The translations under genes were made by a program, and so were the position numbers. A stretch of 64,000 bases of DNA from Mucilaginibacter straminoryzae. Its GTDB lineage: Bacteria; Bacteroidota; Bacteroidia; Sphingobacteriales; Sphingobacteriaceae. The notes below the pieces were generated by a model. The model was not told the origin of the DNA. It saw only the letters and a list, made by a program, of their open reading frames with translations, and did no database searches. Below are positions 44,379 to 52,707 of the stretch, one piece after another. Where the stretch lies: assembly GCF_022953055.1 (NCBI RefSeq), contig NZ_JALJEJ010000005.1, positions 237,871-301,870 of the forward strand, given 5' to 3'. Position 1 is the stretch's first letter. Every line of letters starts with the position of its first letter.

Positions 44379-44414
44379 ATAAAAAACCGGGTAGCAGGTG
44401 CTGCCCGGTTTTAT
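44379..44414 (-). terminator. Terminator of the PorP/SprF gene
   Basis: Stem AAAACCGGG / CCCGGTTTT (44383-44391 with 44404-44412), extended by GCAG/CTGC in the loop; six T follow on the minus strand. Confidence 0.8.
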
Positions 44415-44433
44415 TAATAGGTTTGCTATGCAA

Positions 44434-45366
44434 TTACAGCAAGCCGTGTTCGTTCAAGTGTTTACCGAAGCGGTAGCTGAGTGTAACTTCGTGGGTGGCA
44501 TTGTTAAACCTGCCTATATTCGCCGATGAGGTGCCGAACTGGTAACTGTAACCCAGCCGGAACTGATCTGTCATTACGCTGATGATGCCCGACATCTCGT
44601 TGTTCGTCCGGTAGTTGGCGCCGATGCCCAAGGTGTTCTTGATGTACATCGTCGTTGAGAAGTCTGCCACAAACGGTACGCCACGGGTATAAGTGGCCAG
44701 GAAGGCCGGCTTTACCTTGAAATCTTCAGCGGTGTTCAGCAGATAAGCGCCACTGAAGTAATAATGGTTACGGAAATAGGCGTTCTGCTGCACCCCTGCA
44801 TCACCCAGGCTGGTGATCGTCAGCTCGGGTACCGATACCCCCAGGTAAGCATTACTGGTATAATACATTACCCCGAAACCAATGTTCGCCTTGTTCTGCC
44901 GTACGTCGTTGGCAAATACCGGGTCACCCGCGTTACGCTCTGCGTAGTTGGTGGTATACCTGCGGTAACCCGCATTCAGCGATACCCCAAGGTAGTTATT
45001 ACGGCCCAGTTGTACGCCTTTGGCAAAAAATCCGTTGATTTCTGTCAGGTTCTCTGCCGCAAACTTATCGTTTAGTACCGTACCACCGATGGCTGCTCCG
45101 ATGTTTTCCAAAGGGGCATACCCATTAAAGATAAACGTCTGCGGTGAGCCTTCTACCCCTACCCATTGTTTGCGGAACAGCCCCGTGATGTTACCATTCT
45201 TATCCACCAGCGAGTAGGCATGGTTAATCGGCGTCAGGTTGTTCATATACTGGTTATAGGTAAAGAACTGCTGTGCTTTCGCGGCAGTGGTTATGCTGAA
45301 CAAAGCGCCCGCAGCCATGATGCCGCGGATCGCTCTTTGTAGTCTGGTTGATTGGAAAAGGTTCAT
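44434..45366 (-). CDS. PorP/SprF family type IX secretion outer-membrane protein
   Basis: A 310-residue outer-membrane protein of the PorP/SprF family, which anchors or assists export of gliding-type adhesins through the type IX system. A signal peptide ends TTAAKAQ and is followed by the family motif FFTYNQYMNNLTPINHAYSL, then NGYAPLENIGAAIGGTVLND, a beta-barrel pattern and an aromatic C-terminus. It lies 102 bp downstream of the giant T9SS substrate gene on the same strand, the standard pairing of such proteins with their cognate substrate. Confidence 0.9.
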   Translation of the reverse strand: MNLFQSTRLQRAIRGIMAAGALFSITTAAKAQQFFTYNQYMNNLTPINHAYSLVDKNGNITGLFRKQWVGVEGSPQTFIFNGYAPLENIGAAIGGTVLNDKFAAENLTEINGFFAKGVQLGRNNYLGVSLNAGYRRYTTNYAERNAGDPVFANDVRQNKANIGFGVMYYTSNAYLGVSVPELTITSLGDAGVQQNAYFRNHYYFSGAYLLNTAEDFKVKPAFLATYTRGVPFVADFSTTMYIKNTLGIGANYRTNNEMSGIISVMTDQFRLGYSYQFGTSSANIGRFNNATHEVTLSYRFGKHLNEHGLL

Positions 45367-45468
45367 GTAATCCTTTGTCTTTTTGTATTGTCTTAGCCCC
45401 TCATTTATCCTCCCCGGAAGGGAGGACTTTGGATTTTGGCATTCTTGTTTCTTGTCTCTGGTTTCTCG

Positions 45469-48400
45469 TTACTGGTTATACTTCAATACAAAGTAACCGG
45501 CCTTGCGGCGGCCTACACCCTGCGCGTCTGTCCATTGTACAATGTAGAAGTAGGTTCCCGGTGTTTGTAAAGCATTCGTGATGTTAGAGCGACCATTAAA
45601 GATATTGTTCACATTGTCGTAGTTCTTTGCCTCGAACACCTTCACCCCATCGCGGTTCACGACCGTTACGTTATTGTTCGGGTAATCCTGAATACCCTCG
45701 ATATACAAGCCGTCGCCGATGCCGTCGCCATTTGGTGATACGTCTCTGCGTACCAATACCTGCAAGCCGTTAGGATCAATCACTTTTACCGTCTGCACCA
45801 CCGCTATCGCATCATTGTAATTGCTGTTACCAGCCGCTGATGCGGTTACCCTGGTGGTGCCAATGGCCTGTGCTGTCAGCTGTGTGCCTTGCAGCGAGGC
45901 GATCATCTTGTCGGCTACCGCAAAGCTTACCGGTAAGCCCGAACTGCTGCTCACGCCGGACAAGTCGTACTTGCCGCCGCGGGTCAGTGTCGGGATGCTG
46001 CTGAAACTAATCGTCTGGTTCGCTTTAATCACCAGGAACGATTGGGTTATCGGTGCAGTAAAGTTATAGTTCGCGTTATTGGGCGCCGAAGCCGTGATCA
46101 CCGTTGAGCCTGCACCTACAATATGGATCTTCCCGTTCACCACGGTAGCTACGGAAGGGTCTGCCGAAGCATAGCTCACTGTTTCGTTACTACTCAGGCT
46201 GGCGCCACCGTCAAAGTCAGCATCACCGTAGGTTTTTAACGGCAGGTTATTGAACGTCAGCGTACGGTTAGCCGGGTTGATGGTTAAGCTATTGCCGGTA
46301 TACGTTAACGCATAGTTACTGCTTAGTGATAACGATCCCTGGTTGATGGCATATGTACCGACATTCTCGCCTGTTGCACGGCTTAAGCTGCCAGAGAAGT
46401 TATCTCCCTGGATCAATGCCGGGCTGAAGGTGTAGGTCAGCGCCGGGTCTGCCTGTCCGTATATCTTGCTTTTTGCGTCTGCCGTTACCGCAATGGTTTT
46501 CTTGCCAATCTTCAGGTTTGCACCGGTATAGGTCAGCGTATAGTTGCTGCTCAAAGCCAGTGTGCCCTGGTTGATCGCATACGTCCCTACATTTTCGCCT
46601 GCTACTCTTGTAAATGAACCGCTGAAGCTGTCACCCTGGATCAATGCCGGGCTGAAGGTATAGGTCAGCACAGGGTCGCTGTCCCCATAGGTTTTGGTTT
46701 TGGCGTCTGCTGTAACTGCGATGGCTTTCTTATTAACAGTGAGTGTTTGTTGTACATTCGTTGCTGCAGCATAATTTCCACTTGCTACCTGGCTGGCGGT
46801 TATTGTAGCCGAGCCCGCCCCCACGATATGGATATTACCGTTTACAATGGCTGCCACAGTGGTATCGCTACTGGTATACGTTACCGGAACACCGCTATTA
46901 GTGCTGGTTGCACCGGGATCAAAATCTGCATCTCCATAAATTTTTGCAGATAAGGCGTTGAAGGTGATAACTGGGGTGGCTAAAGCATATTCAATATAAG
47001 CGCCATTGAGTTTAAAGTTTCCAGTAGCGTAGGTACCGTTAAGCTTCACCTGTACTTCTGCTGCACCTGCTTGTCCATCGGCATCAATGTATAGCGTTGT
47101 CGAGCTTGGCCCTACCGCTACCTGTACCGAATGTGCTACTACGTTGCTGCCGTCACCTGCACTGATGGTGCCGCCGGTAAAGTCTATGCTCGGGTTATTG
47201 CCGATCATCCCGTTCAGGACATTGCGGGCCGTGGCATCGAACAGGTATAGCTTATCGCCGGTGCCAAAACCGGTGATCGCATCGGTTCCGTTATTGCTTT
47301 TCTGATAACCGATGATCTCTGCACCGCTGCCCAGGCTGAACTGGTCATCTCCCGCAGCACCGATCACGTCGATCTGGTTTCCGCTGAAAGTATTGCCCGA
47401 TACCGTCAGGCTGGACCCGGAGAGCGAAGACTCTTCCAGGATGCCTGCATCAAAATCTTTCATCGTATTATCTTGGATCACCACATTATTGCTGTTGGTG
47501 ATATCGATCGCCTGGTTTGCATAACCATCATTATTGGATGAGTTGATGCTGTTGTGCCAGCTATAAGTACCACTGCCCGTGATCGTGTTGTTCTTGATCT
47601 GGATTCCGTTACCGGCATTGTACAGCAGGATACCCGTAGAACCACCCAACCCGGCGTTGTAATAATAACCGGGATTGCCCTGGGTCGGGATCACAATACC
47701 GATACCCAGTATCTGGTTATTCACCACACTGCCGGTTGTGCCCGTACGGTCGCCGTTGAAACCGCCCAGGCTCGTACGGTCTGAAGATGCGATCTGGATG
47801 CCATTGCCTGTACTGAAAAGCGTTTGGCCGTATCCCTGGATCGTATTGTCGTGGATGTCGACGGTCAGTGTCGGCCCCCAGGCCAGGATGCCTGTTTTCT
47901 GGTATTTGGTAACCGTTGAGTTGGTAATGGTCAGGGTATGTGCGCCTGCACCCGTAGCACTTTCTGCGAAGATGCCTTCGTTATGGTTCATACCCGAAGG
48001 CTGATCTGCTGGCAGGTAACCCGGCGGCAGTGTAGAACCTGAATAATCGCTGTACAGCTCGCGTACCTGCGTCACCTTTACATTATTAATCGTAGTGGTG
48101 GTATTCAGCGATGCGATACCATCAAAAGCGTACGCGTTCTTGTCCGGATAGGTGGCATCAGGCAGGTAGCCCTGGTTGTTGCCGTCTACCGTCAGGTCGC
48201 TGATCGTCACTGCTGCATTCGGGCTTTTAACGCCGATGACCGCAAATACGTCCTGCGCTTTCAGATTCTTCCAATTCCCACCGCTCTGCACCAGGCTCGA
48301 TGCCGATGGCGACTGAATAATGGTTTGGCTTAATCCTGCCCCCTTCAGCGTAATACCCTGTGTAATCGTCAGCTGCTCCGTAAAGGTACCGGCTCGCACA

Positions 48401-50169
48401 TCCACTTCGTCGCCATTCACTGCGGCGTTAATTGCTGATTGAATAGTACTATAGTCCGTTTGTGTGTTATTATGAACTAAAGTAGCTGCCGGAGTGGCAT
48501 ATTCAATGTATGCTTTATTCAATTTAAAATTACCGGTAGAGTAGGTACCGTTAAGCTTCACCTGCACTTCTGCTGCACCTGCTTGTCCATCGGCATCAAT
48601 GTATAGCGTTGTCGAGCTTGGCCCTACCGCTACCTGTACCGAATGTGCTGCTACGTTGCTGCCGTCACCAGTACTGATGGTGCCGCCGGTAAAGTCTATG
48701 CTCGGGCTATTGCCGATCATCCCGTTCAGGACATTGCTGGCCGTGGCATCGAACAGGTATAGCTTATCGCCGGTGCCAAAACCGGTGATCGCATCGGTTC
48801 CGTTATTGCTTTTCTGATAACCGATGATCTCTGCACCGCTGCCCAGACTGAACTGGTCATCGCCCGCAGCACCGATCACGTCGATCTGGTTTCCGCTGAA
48901 AGTATTGCCCGATACCGTCAGGCTGGACCCGGAGAGCGAAGACTCTTCCAGGATGCCTGCATCAAAATCTTTCATCGTATTATCTTGGATCACCGCATTA
49001 TTGCTGTTGGTGATATCGATCGCCTGGTTTGCATAACCATCATTATTGGATGAGTTGATGCTGTTGTGCCAGCTATAAGTACCACTGCCCGTGATCGTGT
49101 TGTTCTTGATCTGGATTCCGTTACCGGCATTGTACAGCAGGATACCCGTAGAACCGCCCAGCCCGGCGTTGTAATAATAACCGGGATTACCCTGGGTCGG
49201 GATCACAATACCGATACCCAGGATCTGGTTATTCACCACACTGCCGGTTGTACCCGTACGGTCGCCGTTGAAACCGCCCAGGCTCGTACGGTCTGAAGAT
49301 GCGATCTGGATGCCATTGCCTGTACTGAAAAGCGTTTGGCCGTATCCCTGTACCGTATTGTCGTGGATGTCGACGGTCAGTGTCGGCCCCCAGGCCAGGA
49401 TACCTGTTTTCTGGTATTTGGTAACCGTTGAGTTGGTAATGGTCAGCGTATGTGCGCCTGCACCCGTAGCACTTTCTGCGAAGATGCCTTCGTTATGGTT
49501 CATACCCGAAGGCTGATCTGCTGGCAGGTAACCCGGCGGCAGTGTAGAACCTGAATAATCGCTGTACAGTTCGCGTACCTGCGTCACCTTTACATTATTA
49601 ATCGTAGTGGTGGTATTCAGCGATGCGATACCATCAAAAGCGTACGCGTTCTTGTCCGGATAGGTGGCATCAGGCAGGTAGCCCTGGTTGTTGCCGTCTA
49701 CCGTCAGGTCGCTGATCGTCACTGCCGCATTCGGGCTTTTAACGCCGATGACCGCAAATACGTCCTGCGCTTTCAGGTTCTTCCAATTCCCGCCGCTCTG
49801 CACCAAGCCCGATGCCGATGGCGACTGAATAATGGTTTGGCTTAATCCTGCCCCCTTCAGCGTAATACCCTGCGTAATCGTCAGCTGCTCCGTAAAGGTA
49901 CCGGCTCGTACATCCACTTCGTCACCATCTACCGCCGCATTAATTGCTGATTGAATAGTACCGTAAAGTGTACTGGAGCCATTGTGAATTAAAGTGGCCC
50001 TGGCCGCAGCAAAATTTACCTTTAAAGGTCTAGATCGCGAGTCTTTGGATAATGCATCTTTGTACCCGATGCAGAAAAAGAAAAGAATTAAACTGAGACA
50101 TAGGTACAGTTTTTTCATTGAAGTAGTTTTAGGTTTATCGAATTGTTTACTCCTAATAAGAGTGAACAA
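45469..50169 (-). CDS. Giant T9SS-exported beta-helix protein with MBG domains and gliding-type C-terminal signal
   Basis: A 1566-residue exported protein. After a signal sequence come two almost identical 504-residue units (about 57-560 and 561-1064). Each starts TIQSAINAAVDGDEVDVRAG and is rich in Asn-containing beta-helix turns (IQIKNNTITGSGTYSW), as in right-handed parallel beta-helix carbohydrate-binding or lyase-like folds. Next are Ig/MBG-type domains (about 1068-1460; KIYGDADFDPG and KTYGDSDPVLTYTFSPALIQ) and a gliding-motility C-terminal domain (about 1475-1566, VSPNGDGIGDGLYIEGIQDY, ending RKAGYFVLKYNQ), which is the type IX export signal. Likely a surface adhesin. Confidence 0.9.
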   Translation of the reverse strand: MFTLIRSKQFDKPKTTSMKKLYLCLSLILFFFCIGYKDALSKDSRSRPLKVNFAAARATLIHNGSSTLYGTIQSAINAAVDGDEVDVRAGTFTEQLTITQGITLKGAGLSQTIIQSPSASGLVQSGGNWKNLKAQDVFAVIGVKSPNAAVTISDLTVDGNNQGYLPDATYPDKNAYAFDGIASLNTTTTINNVKVTQVRELYSDYSGSTLPPGYLPADQPSGMNHNEGIFAESATGAGAHTLTITNSTVTKYQKTGILAWGPTLTVDIHDNTVQGYGQTLFSTGNGIQIASSDRTSLGGFNGDRTGTTGSVVNNQILGIGIVIPTQGNPGYYYNAGLGGSTGILLYNAGNGIQIKNNTITGSGTYSWHNSINSSNNDGYANQAIDITNSNNAVIQDNTMKDFDAGILEESSLSGSSLTVSGNTFSGNQIDVIGAAGDDQFSLGSGAEIIGYQKSNNGTDAITGFGTGDKLYLFDATASNVLNGMIGNSPSIDFTGGTISTGDGSNVAAHSVQVAVGPSSTTLYIDADGQAGAAEVQVKLNGTYSTGNFKLNKAYIEYATPAATLVHNNTQTDYSTIQSAINAAVNGDEVDVRAGTFTEQLTITQGITLKGAGLSQTIIQSPSASSLVQSGGNWKNLKAQDVFAVIGVKSPNAAVTISDLTVDGNNQGYLPDATYPDKNAYAFDGIASLNTTTTINNVKVTQVRELYSDYSGSTLPPGYLPADQPSGMNHNEGIFAESATGAGAHTLTITNSTVTKYQKTGILAWGPTLTVDIHDNTIQGYGQTLFSTGNGIQIASSDRTSLGGFNGDRTGTTGSVVNNQILGIGIVIPTQGNPGYYYNAGLGGSTGILLYNAGNGIQIKNNTITGSGTYSWHNSINSSNNDGYANQAIDITNSNNVVIQDNTMKDFDAGILEESSLSGSSLTVSGNTFSGNQIDVIGAAGDDQFSLGSGAEIIGYQKSNNGTDAITGFGTGDKLYLFDATARNVLNGMIGNNPSIDFTGGTISAGDGSNVVAHSVQVAVGPSSTTLYIDADGQAGAAEVQVKLNGTYATGNFKLNGAYIEYALATPVITFNALSAKIYGDADFDPGATSTNSGVPVTYTSSDTTVAAIVNGNIHIVGAGSATITASQVASGNYAAATNVQQTLTVNKKAIAVTADAKTKTYGDSDPVLTYTFSPALIQGDSFSGSFTRVAGENVGTYAINQGTLALSSNYTLTYTGANLKIGKKTIAVTADAKSKIYGQADPALTYTFSPALIQGDNFSGSLSRATGENVGTYAINQGSLSLSSNYALTYTGNSLTINPANRTLTFNNLPLKTYGDADFDGGASLSSNETVSYASADPSVATVVNGKIHIVGAGSTVITASAPNNANYNFTAPITQSFLVIKANQTISFSSIPTLTRGGKYDLSGVSSSSGLPVSFAVADKMIASLQGTQLTAQAIGTTRVTASAAGNSNYNDAIAVVQTVKVIDPNGLQVLVRRDVSPNGDGIGDGLYIEGIQDYPNNNVTVVNRDGVKVFEAKNYDNVNNIFNGRSNITNALQTPGTYFYIVQWTDAQGVGRRKAGYFVLKYNQ
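46976..49999. repeat. 1512-bp near-identical tandem duplication inside the giant gene
   Basis: Two adjacent units (46976-48487 and 48488-49999) align with a constant offset of 1512 bases, an exact multiple of three, with scattered single-base differences. The offset is confirmed by at least four corresponding landmarks (for example 47087/48599, 47312/48824 and 47554/49066). Confidence 0.9.
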
Positions 50170-50433
50170 TATTACAGATTTACCTAATACTTAAAATGAC
50201 ATATATCATTCGAATAATATCTAACAATATAAGCTATACTTTCTTATAACTGTTCAGATAATAATTTAACCTAGTATAGTAAAGTATCTGATATTACTAA
50301 TAAAAGTTTCACTTCTTGGAAAACATGGAAAAAAATCCAGTTAGAATGTAACATGTTTTTTACAATAAGAAGTCGCAAATGTTACCTCGTCGTTGAGTGT
50401 GCAGAAAGCTGCCAATAATATCTATAGTCATAA
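50170..50433. other. A/T-rich gap between the giant gene and the CRISPR array
   Basis: No gene found. The sequence is A/T-rich and lies on the upstream side of the array in the crRNA direction, so it may be the leader. It also contains the promoter region of the giant gene, though no clean TAnnTTTG box was seen. Confidence 0.4.
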
Positions 50434-51236
50434 GTTGTGATTTGCTTTCAATTCTTTGACAACTGATATTTGGGACAACTGAAGAAACTGCCAAACTGCA
50501 TCCAAAGAGTTGTGATTTGCTTTCAATTCTTTGACAACTGATATTTGGGACAACTATCTTGCTTTTGCTTCGCAACCAGGTACGGTTGTGATTTGCTTTC
50601 AATTCTTTGACAACTGATATTTGGGACAACAAGGGGTTGAAGGGGAAAATGAGAGCCGGAGTTGTGATTTGCTTTCAATTCTTTGACAACTGATATTTGG
50701 GACAACTCTTCCCATTGGTGTTGTCTTAAGACAACGGTTGTGATTTGCTTTCAATTCTTTGACAACTGATATTTGGGACAACCTCAGCAGTAGTTTTAGC
50801 GGTCTCAGCACCGTTGTGATTTGCTTTCAATTCTTTGACAACTGATATTTGGGACAACGTTTACCGAGTTCGGCGAAAACATCAAGAGGTTGTGATTTGC
50901 TTTCAATTCTTTGACAACTGATATTTGGGACAACCTAACAAAATTTCAGAAACAAAAGTTATGGTTGTGATTTGCTTTCAATTCTTTGACAACTGATATT
51001 TGGGACAACTTATTTGAATTGCAATACGTCTTATTTTAGGTTGTGATTTGCTTTCAATTCTTTGACAACTGATATTTGGGACAACAACAACTCTTAGAGC
51101 GGCTTATATCAATCGTTGTGATTTGCTTTCAATTCTTTGACAACTGATATTTGGGACAACTTCTCGTTTAGATTATACCCCTCTGCGCACGTTGTGATTT
51201 GCTTTCAATTCTTTGACAACTGATATTTGGGACAAC
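50434..51236 (+). CRISPR. Type II-C CRISPR array, 11 repeats and 10 spacers
   Basis: Eleven 46-nt repeats, identical as read by eye, beginning GTTGTGATTTGCTTTCAATT and ending ATATTTGGGACAAC, at 50434, 50509, 50585, 50661, 50737, 50813, 50889, 50964, 51040, 51115 and 51191. Ten spacers are 29 or 30 nt, all different. Orientation is plus because the tracrRNA anti-repeat pairs with the repeat 5' half. Repeat length fits type II-C of Bacteroidota. Each repeat contains TTTG-N20-GATATTTG, close to the promoter consensus. Both terminal repeats look complete. Confidence 0.97.
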
Positions 51237-51289
51237 ATACCCCAAATCAACAGTAAGATTATCAATTAGTTGTCTCAAAATTTAGAATT

Positions 51290-51320
51290 AAAAAAATCCG
51301 GTTGCTACGGCTTCCGGATT
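51290..51320 (-). terminator. Terminator of the cas1-cas2 operon
   Basis: Minus strand stem AAATCCGG / CCGGATTT (51294-51301 with 51314-51321) followed by seven T. It separates cas2 from the facing CRISPR array. Confidence 0.8.
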
Positions 51321-51326
51321 TAAATT

Positions 51327-51656
51327 CTAAAATAATTCTAATTGCTGCGGTGTATCCGGGAGTGCCTTTTCTTCCCTGCCATAGTACAGTTCCATCATAC
51401 CAAATTGTTTATCGGTAATGGTCATAATGCCTACGTGTCCCTGGGGCGGTAATATTTTTTTTACCCGCTTAATGTGCACATCGGCATTTTCGCGACTGCT
51501 GCAGTGGCGCAGGTATATCGAGAACTGAAACATCGCAAAACCGTCTTTCATAATGTTCTTACGAAAGGTAGCATAGATCTTCCTGTCCTTTTTGGTTTCA
51601 GTCGGCAAATCAAAAAATACTAATATCCACAAAACCCGGTATTCGTTTAAGCGCAT
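51327..51656 (-). CDS. cas2: CRISPR-associated endonuclease Cas2
   Basis: Partner of Cas1 in the spacer-integration complex. The 109-residue protein has the Cas2 start with LWILVFFDLPTETKKDR (Asp16 at the family metal-site position), then YATFRKNIMKDGFAMFQFSI. Length is typical. It begins 3 bp after the cas1 stop, so it is the last gene of the operon. Odd feature: the C-terminus ends PQQLELF, whose last five residues match the QLxLF sliding-clamp-binding pentapeptide. Confidence 0.95.
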   Translation of the reverse strand: MRLNEYRVLWILVFFDLPTETKKDRKIYATFRKNIMKDGFAMFQFSIYLRHCSSRENADVHIKRVKKILPPQGHVGIMTITDKQFGMMELYYGREEKALPDTPQQLELF

Positions 51657-51659
51657 TTA

Positions 51660-52697
51660 TCAAAATGGTAATTCTTCATCTCCATCATCCTGGTTAGGCC
51701 CATAGCTACCCTGCTCTTCTGCCGCATCCTCCAAAAAGCTTTCTTCTCCCTGCTGATAAAACATCCCTTTTTTCGAATTGAAATTCCTCATCAAAGGATA
51801 CGCTAGTTTGCGGCTTCGGCCTTCATAACACCGTGCAAACGAAGCAGCAGTACTTGTTAAACCAACCATTAGCGGGCTACGCCCTTTTTCAAATTGCACG
51901 TCAACCGTTGCAATACCCAACAACTGCACTTTAATGGCATTACCTAATTCCAAAAAATTTTCGCCGTTATCGATAATCCTCAGTACAATTTTGTCTACAT
52001 AAGGCCGGTAAGGTTCCATCATATCATCTGCCAAGCAATAAGCATTGTATTTATTGCGGTGATGGATACCCAGCGTGGGCAGCAAGCCAGCGCAAACAAG
52101 GCTTCGCGCTACAATAGCACGCAGTATCGCGTAGCCGTAATTCAACAAATTGTTGGGCGGGTTACCCTCGCGGTTCCTAAAGAATTCTACTTTTTTAGGA
52201 AACACATTCTTCCAGTAATAGGCTGCCGCACGCCCTTCATAATTATCCGGATCACCAGAACGGACGGACCGTGCCCAATACAGCATATTGTCATGATCGA
52301 TACCACGGTCTGCAAGCACGGCTGCCTGGTTCAGTATTTTGGCCTGCACGGTTTGCTGCCACAATTGCTTTTTTAACGGCTGCGAGGCATTAATCTGATG
52401 GCGGAACCTTTCGCTTTGGGTATCATTGCCGTCCAGCGGCAGCATCATGCCAACCGGGTGATGGCTGTTATCACAAGTAATAATTGCTGCGTTATTATCC
52501 AGCAATGCTGCCATGCAGCCATGGGTAATGGTTATCTGCTGATGATCCAGTAGCACCACGCCAATATCTTCTATGGGGACAGACTTTTTGCCATCCTCAT
52601 CGCTAAGGATTTTTAAGTGCGGCAGCTCTATCATCATCTGCCCGTTCTTCAGGCTCAGGTAGGCAGGGTTGCTAAAGTGGAGTGTACGCTTGATCAT
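51660..52697 (-). CDS. cas1: CRISPR-associated endonuclease Cas1 (type II) with acidic C-terminal tail
   Basis: Integrase that inserts new spacers into the array with Cas2. The 345-residue protein shows the N-terminal beta domain (1-90) and helical catalytic domain; metal ligands are Glu154 (DNYEGRAAAYYW), His212/His213 (LGIHHRNKYNAY) and Asp224/Asp225 (LADDMMEPYRPY). Residues about 311-345 extend beyond the usual type II Cas1 end and form an acidic tail ending DDGDEELPF at the stop codon, similar to the C-terminal tip of bacterial SSB. It begins 10 bp after the res stop, so it is probably cotranscribed with the restriction system. Confidence 0.95.
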   Translation of the reverse strand: MIKRTLHFSNPAYLSLKNGQMMIELPHLKILSDEDGKKSVPIEDIGVVLLDHQQITITHGCMAALLDNNAAIITCDNSHHPVGMMLPLDGNDTQSERFRHQINASQPLKKQLWQQTVQAKILNQAAVLADRGIDHDNMLYWARSVRSGDPDNYEGRAAAYYWKNVFPKKVEFFRNREGNPPNNLLNYGYAILRAIVARSLVCAGLLPTLGIHHRNKYNAYCLADDMMEPYRPYVDKIVLRIIDNGENFLELGNAIKVQLLGIATVDVQFEKGRSPLMVGLTSTAASFARCYEGRSRKLAYPLMRNFNSKKGMFYQQGEESFLEDAAEEQGSYGPNQDDGDEELPF

Positions 52698-52707
52698 GGT
52701 GGTTTAG

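Noticed and set aside
47087..49516. Paired plus-strand frames opposite the giant gene
   Set aside because: They are antisense shadows that duplicate only because the gene beneath is duplicated.
50360..50811. Three minus-strand frames across the CRISPR array with repeating SQISVVKELKANHN
   Set aside because: They are translated repeats of the array, not proteins.
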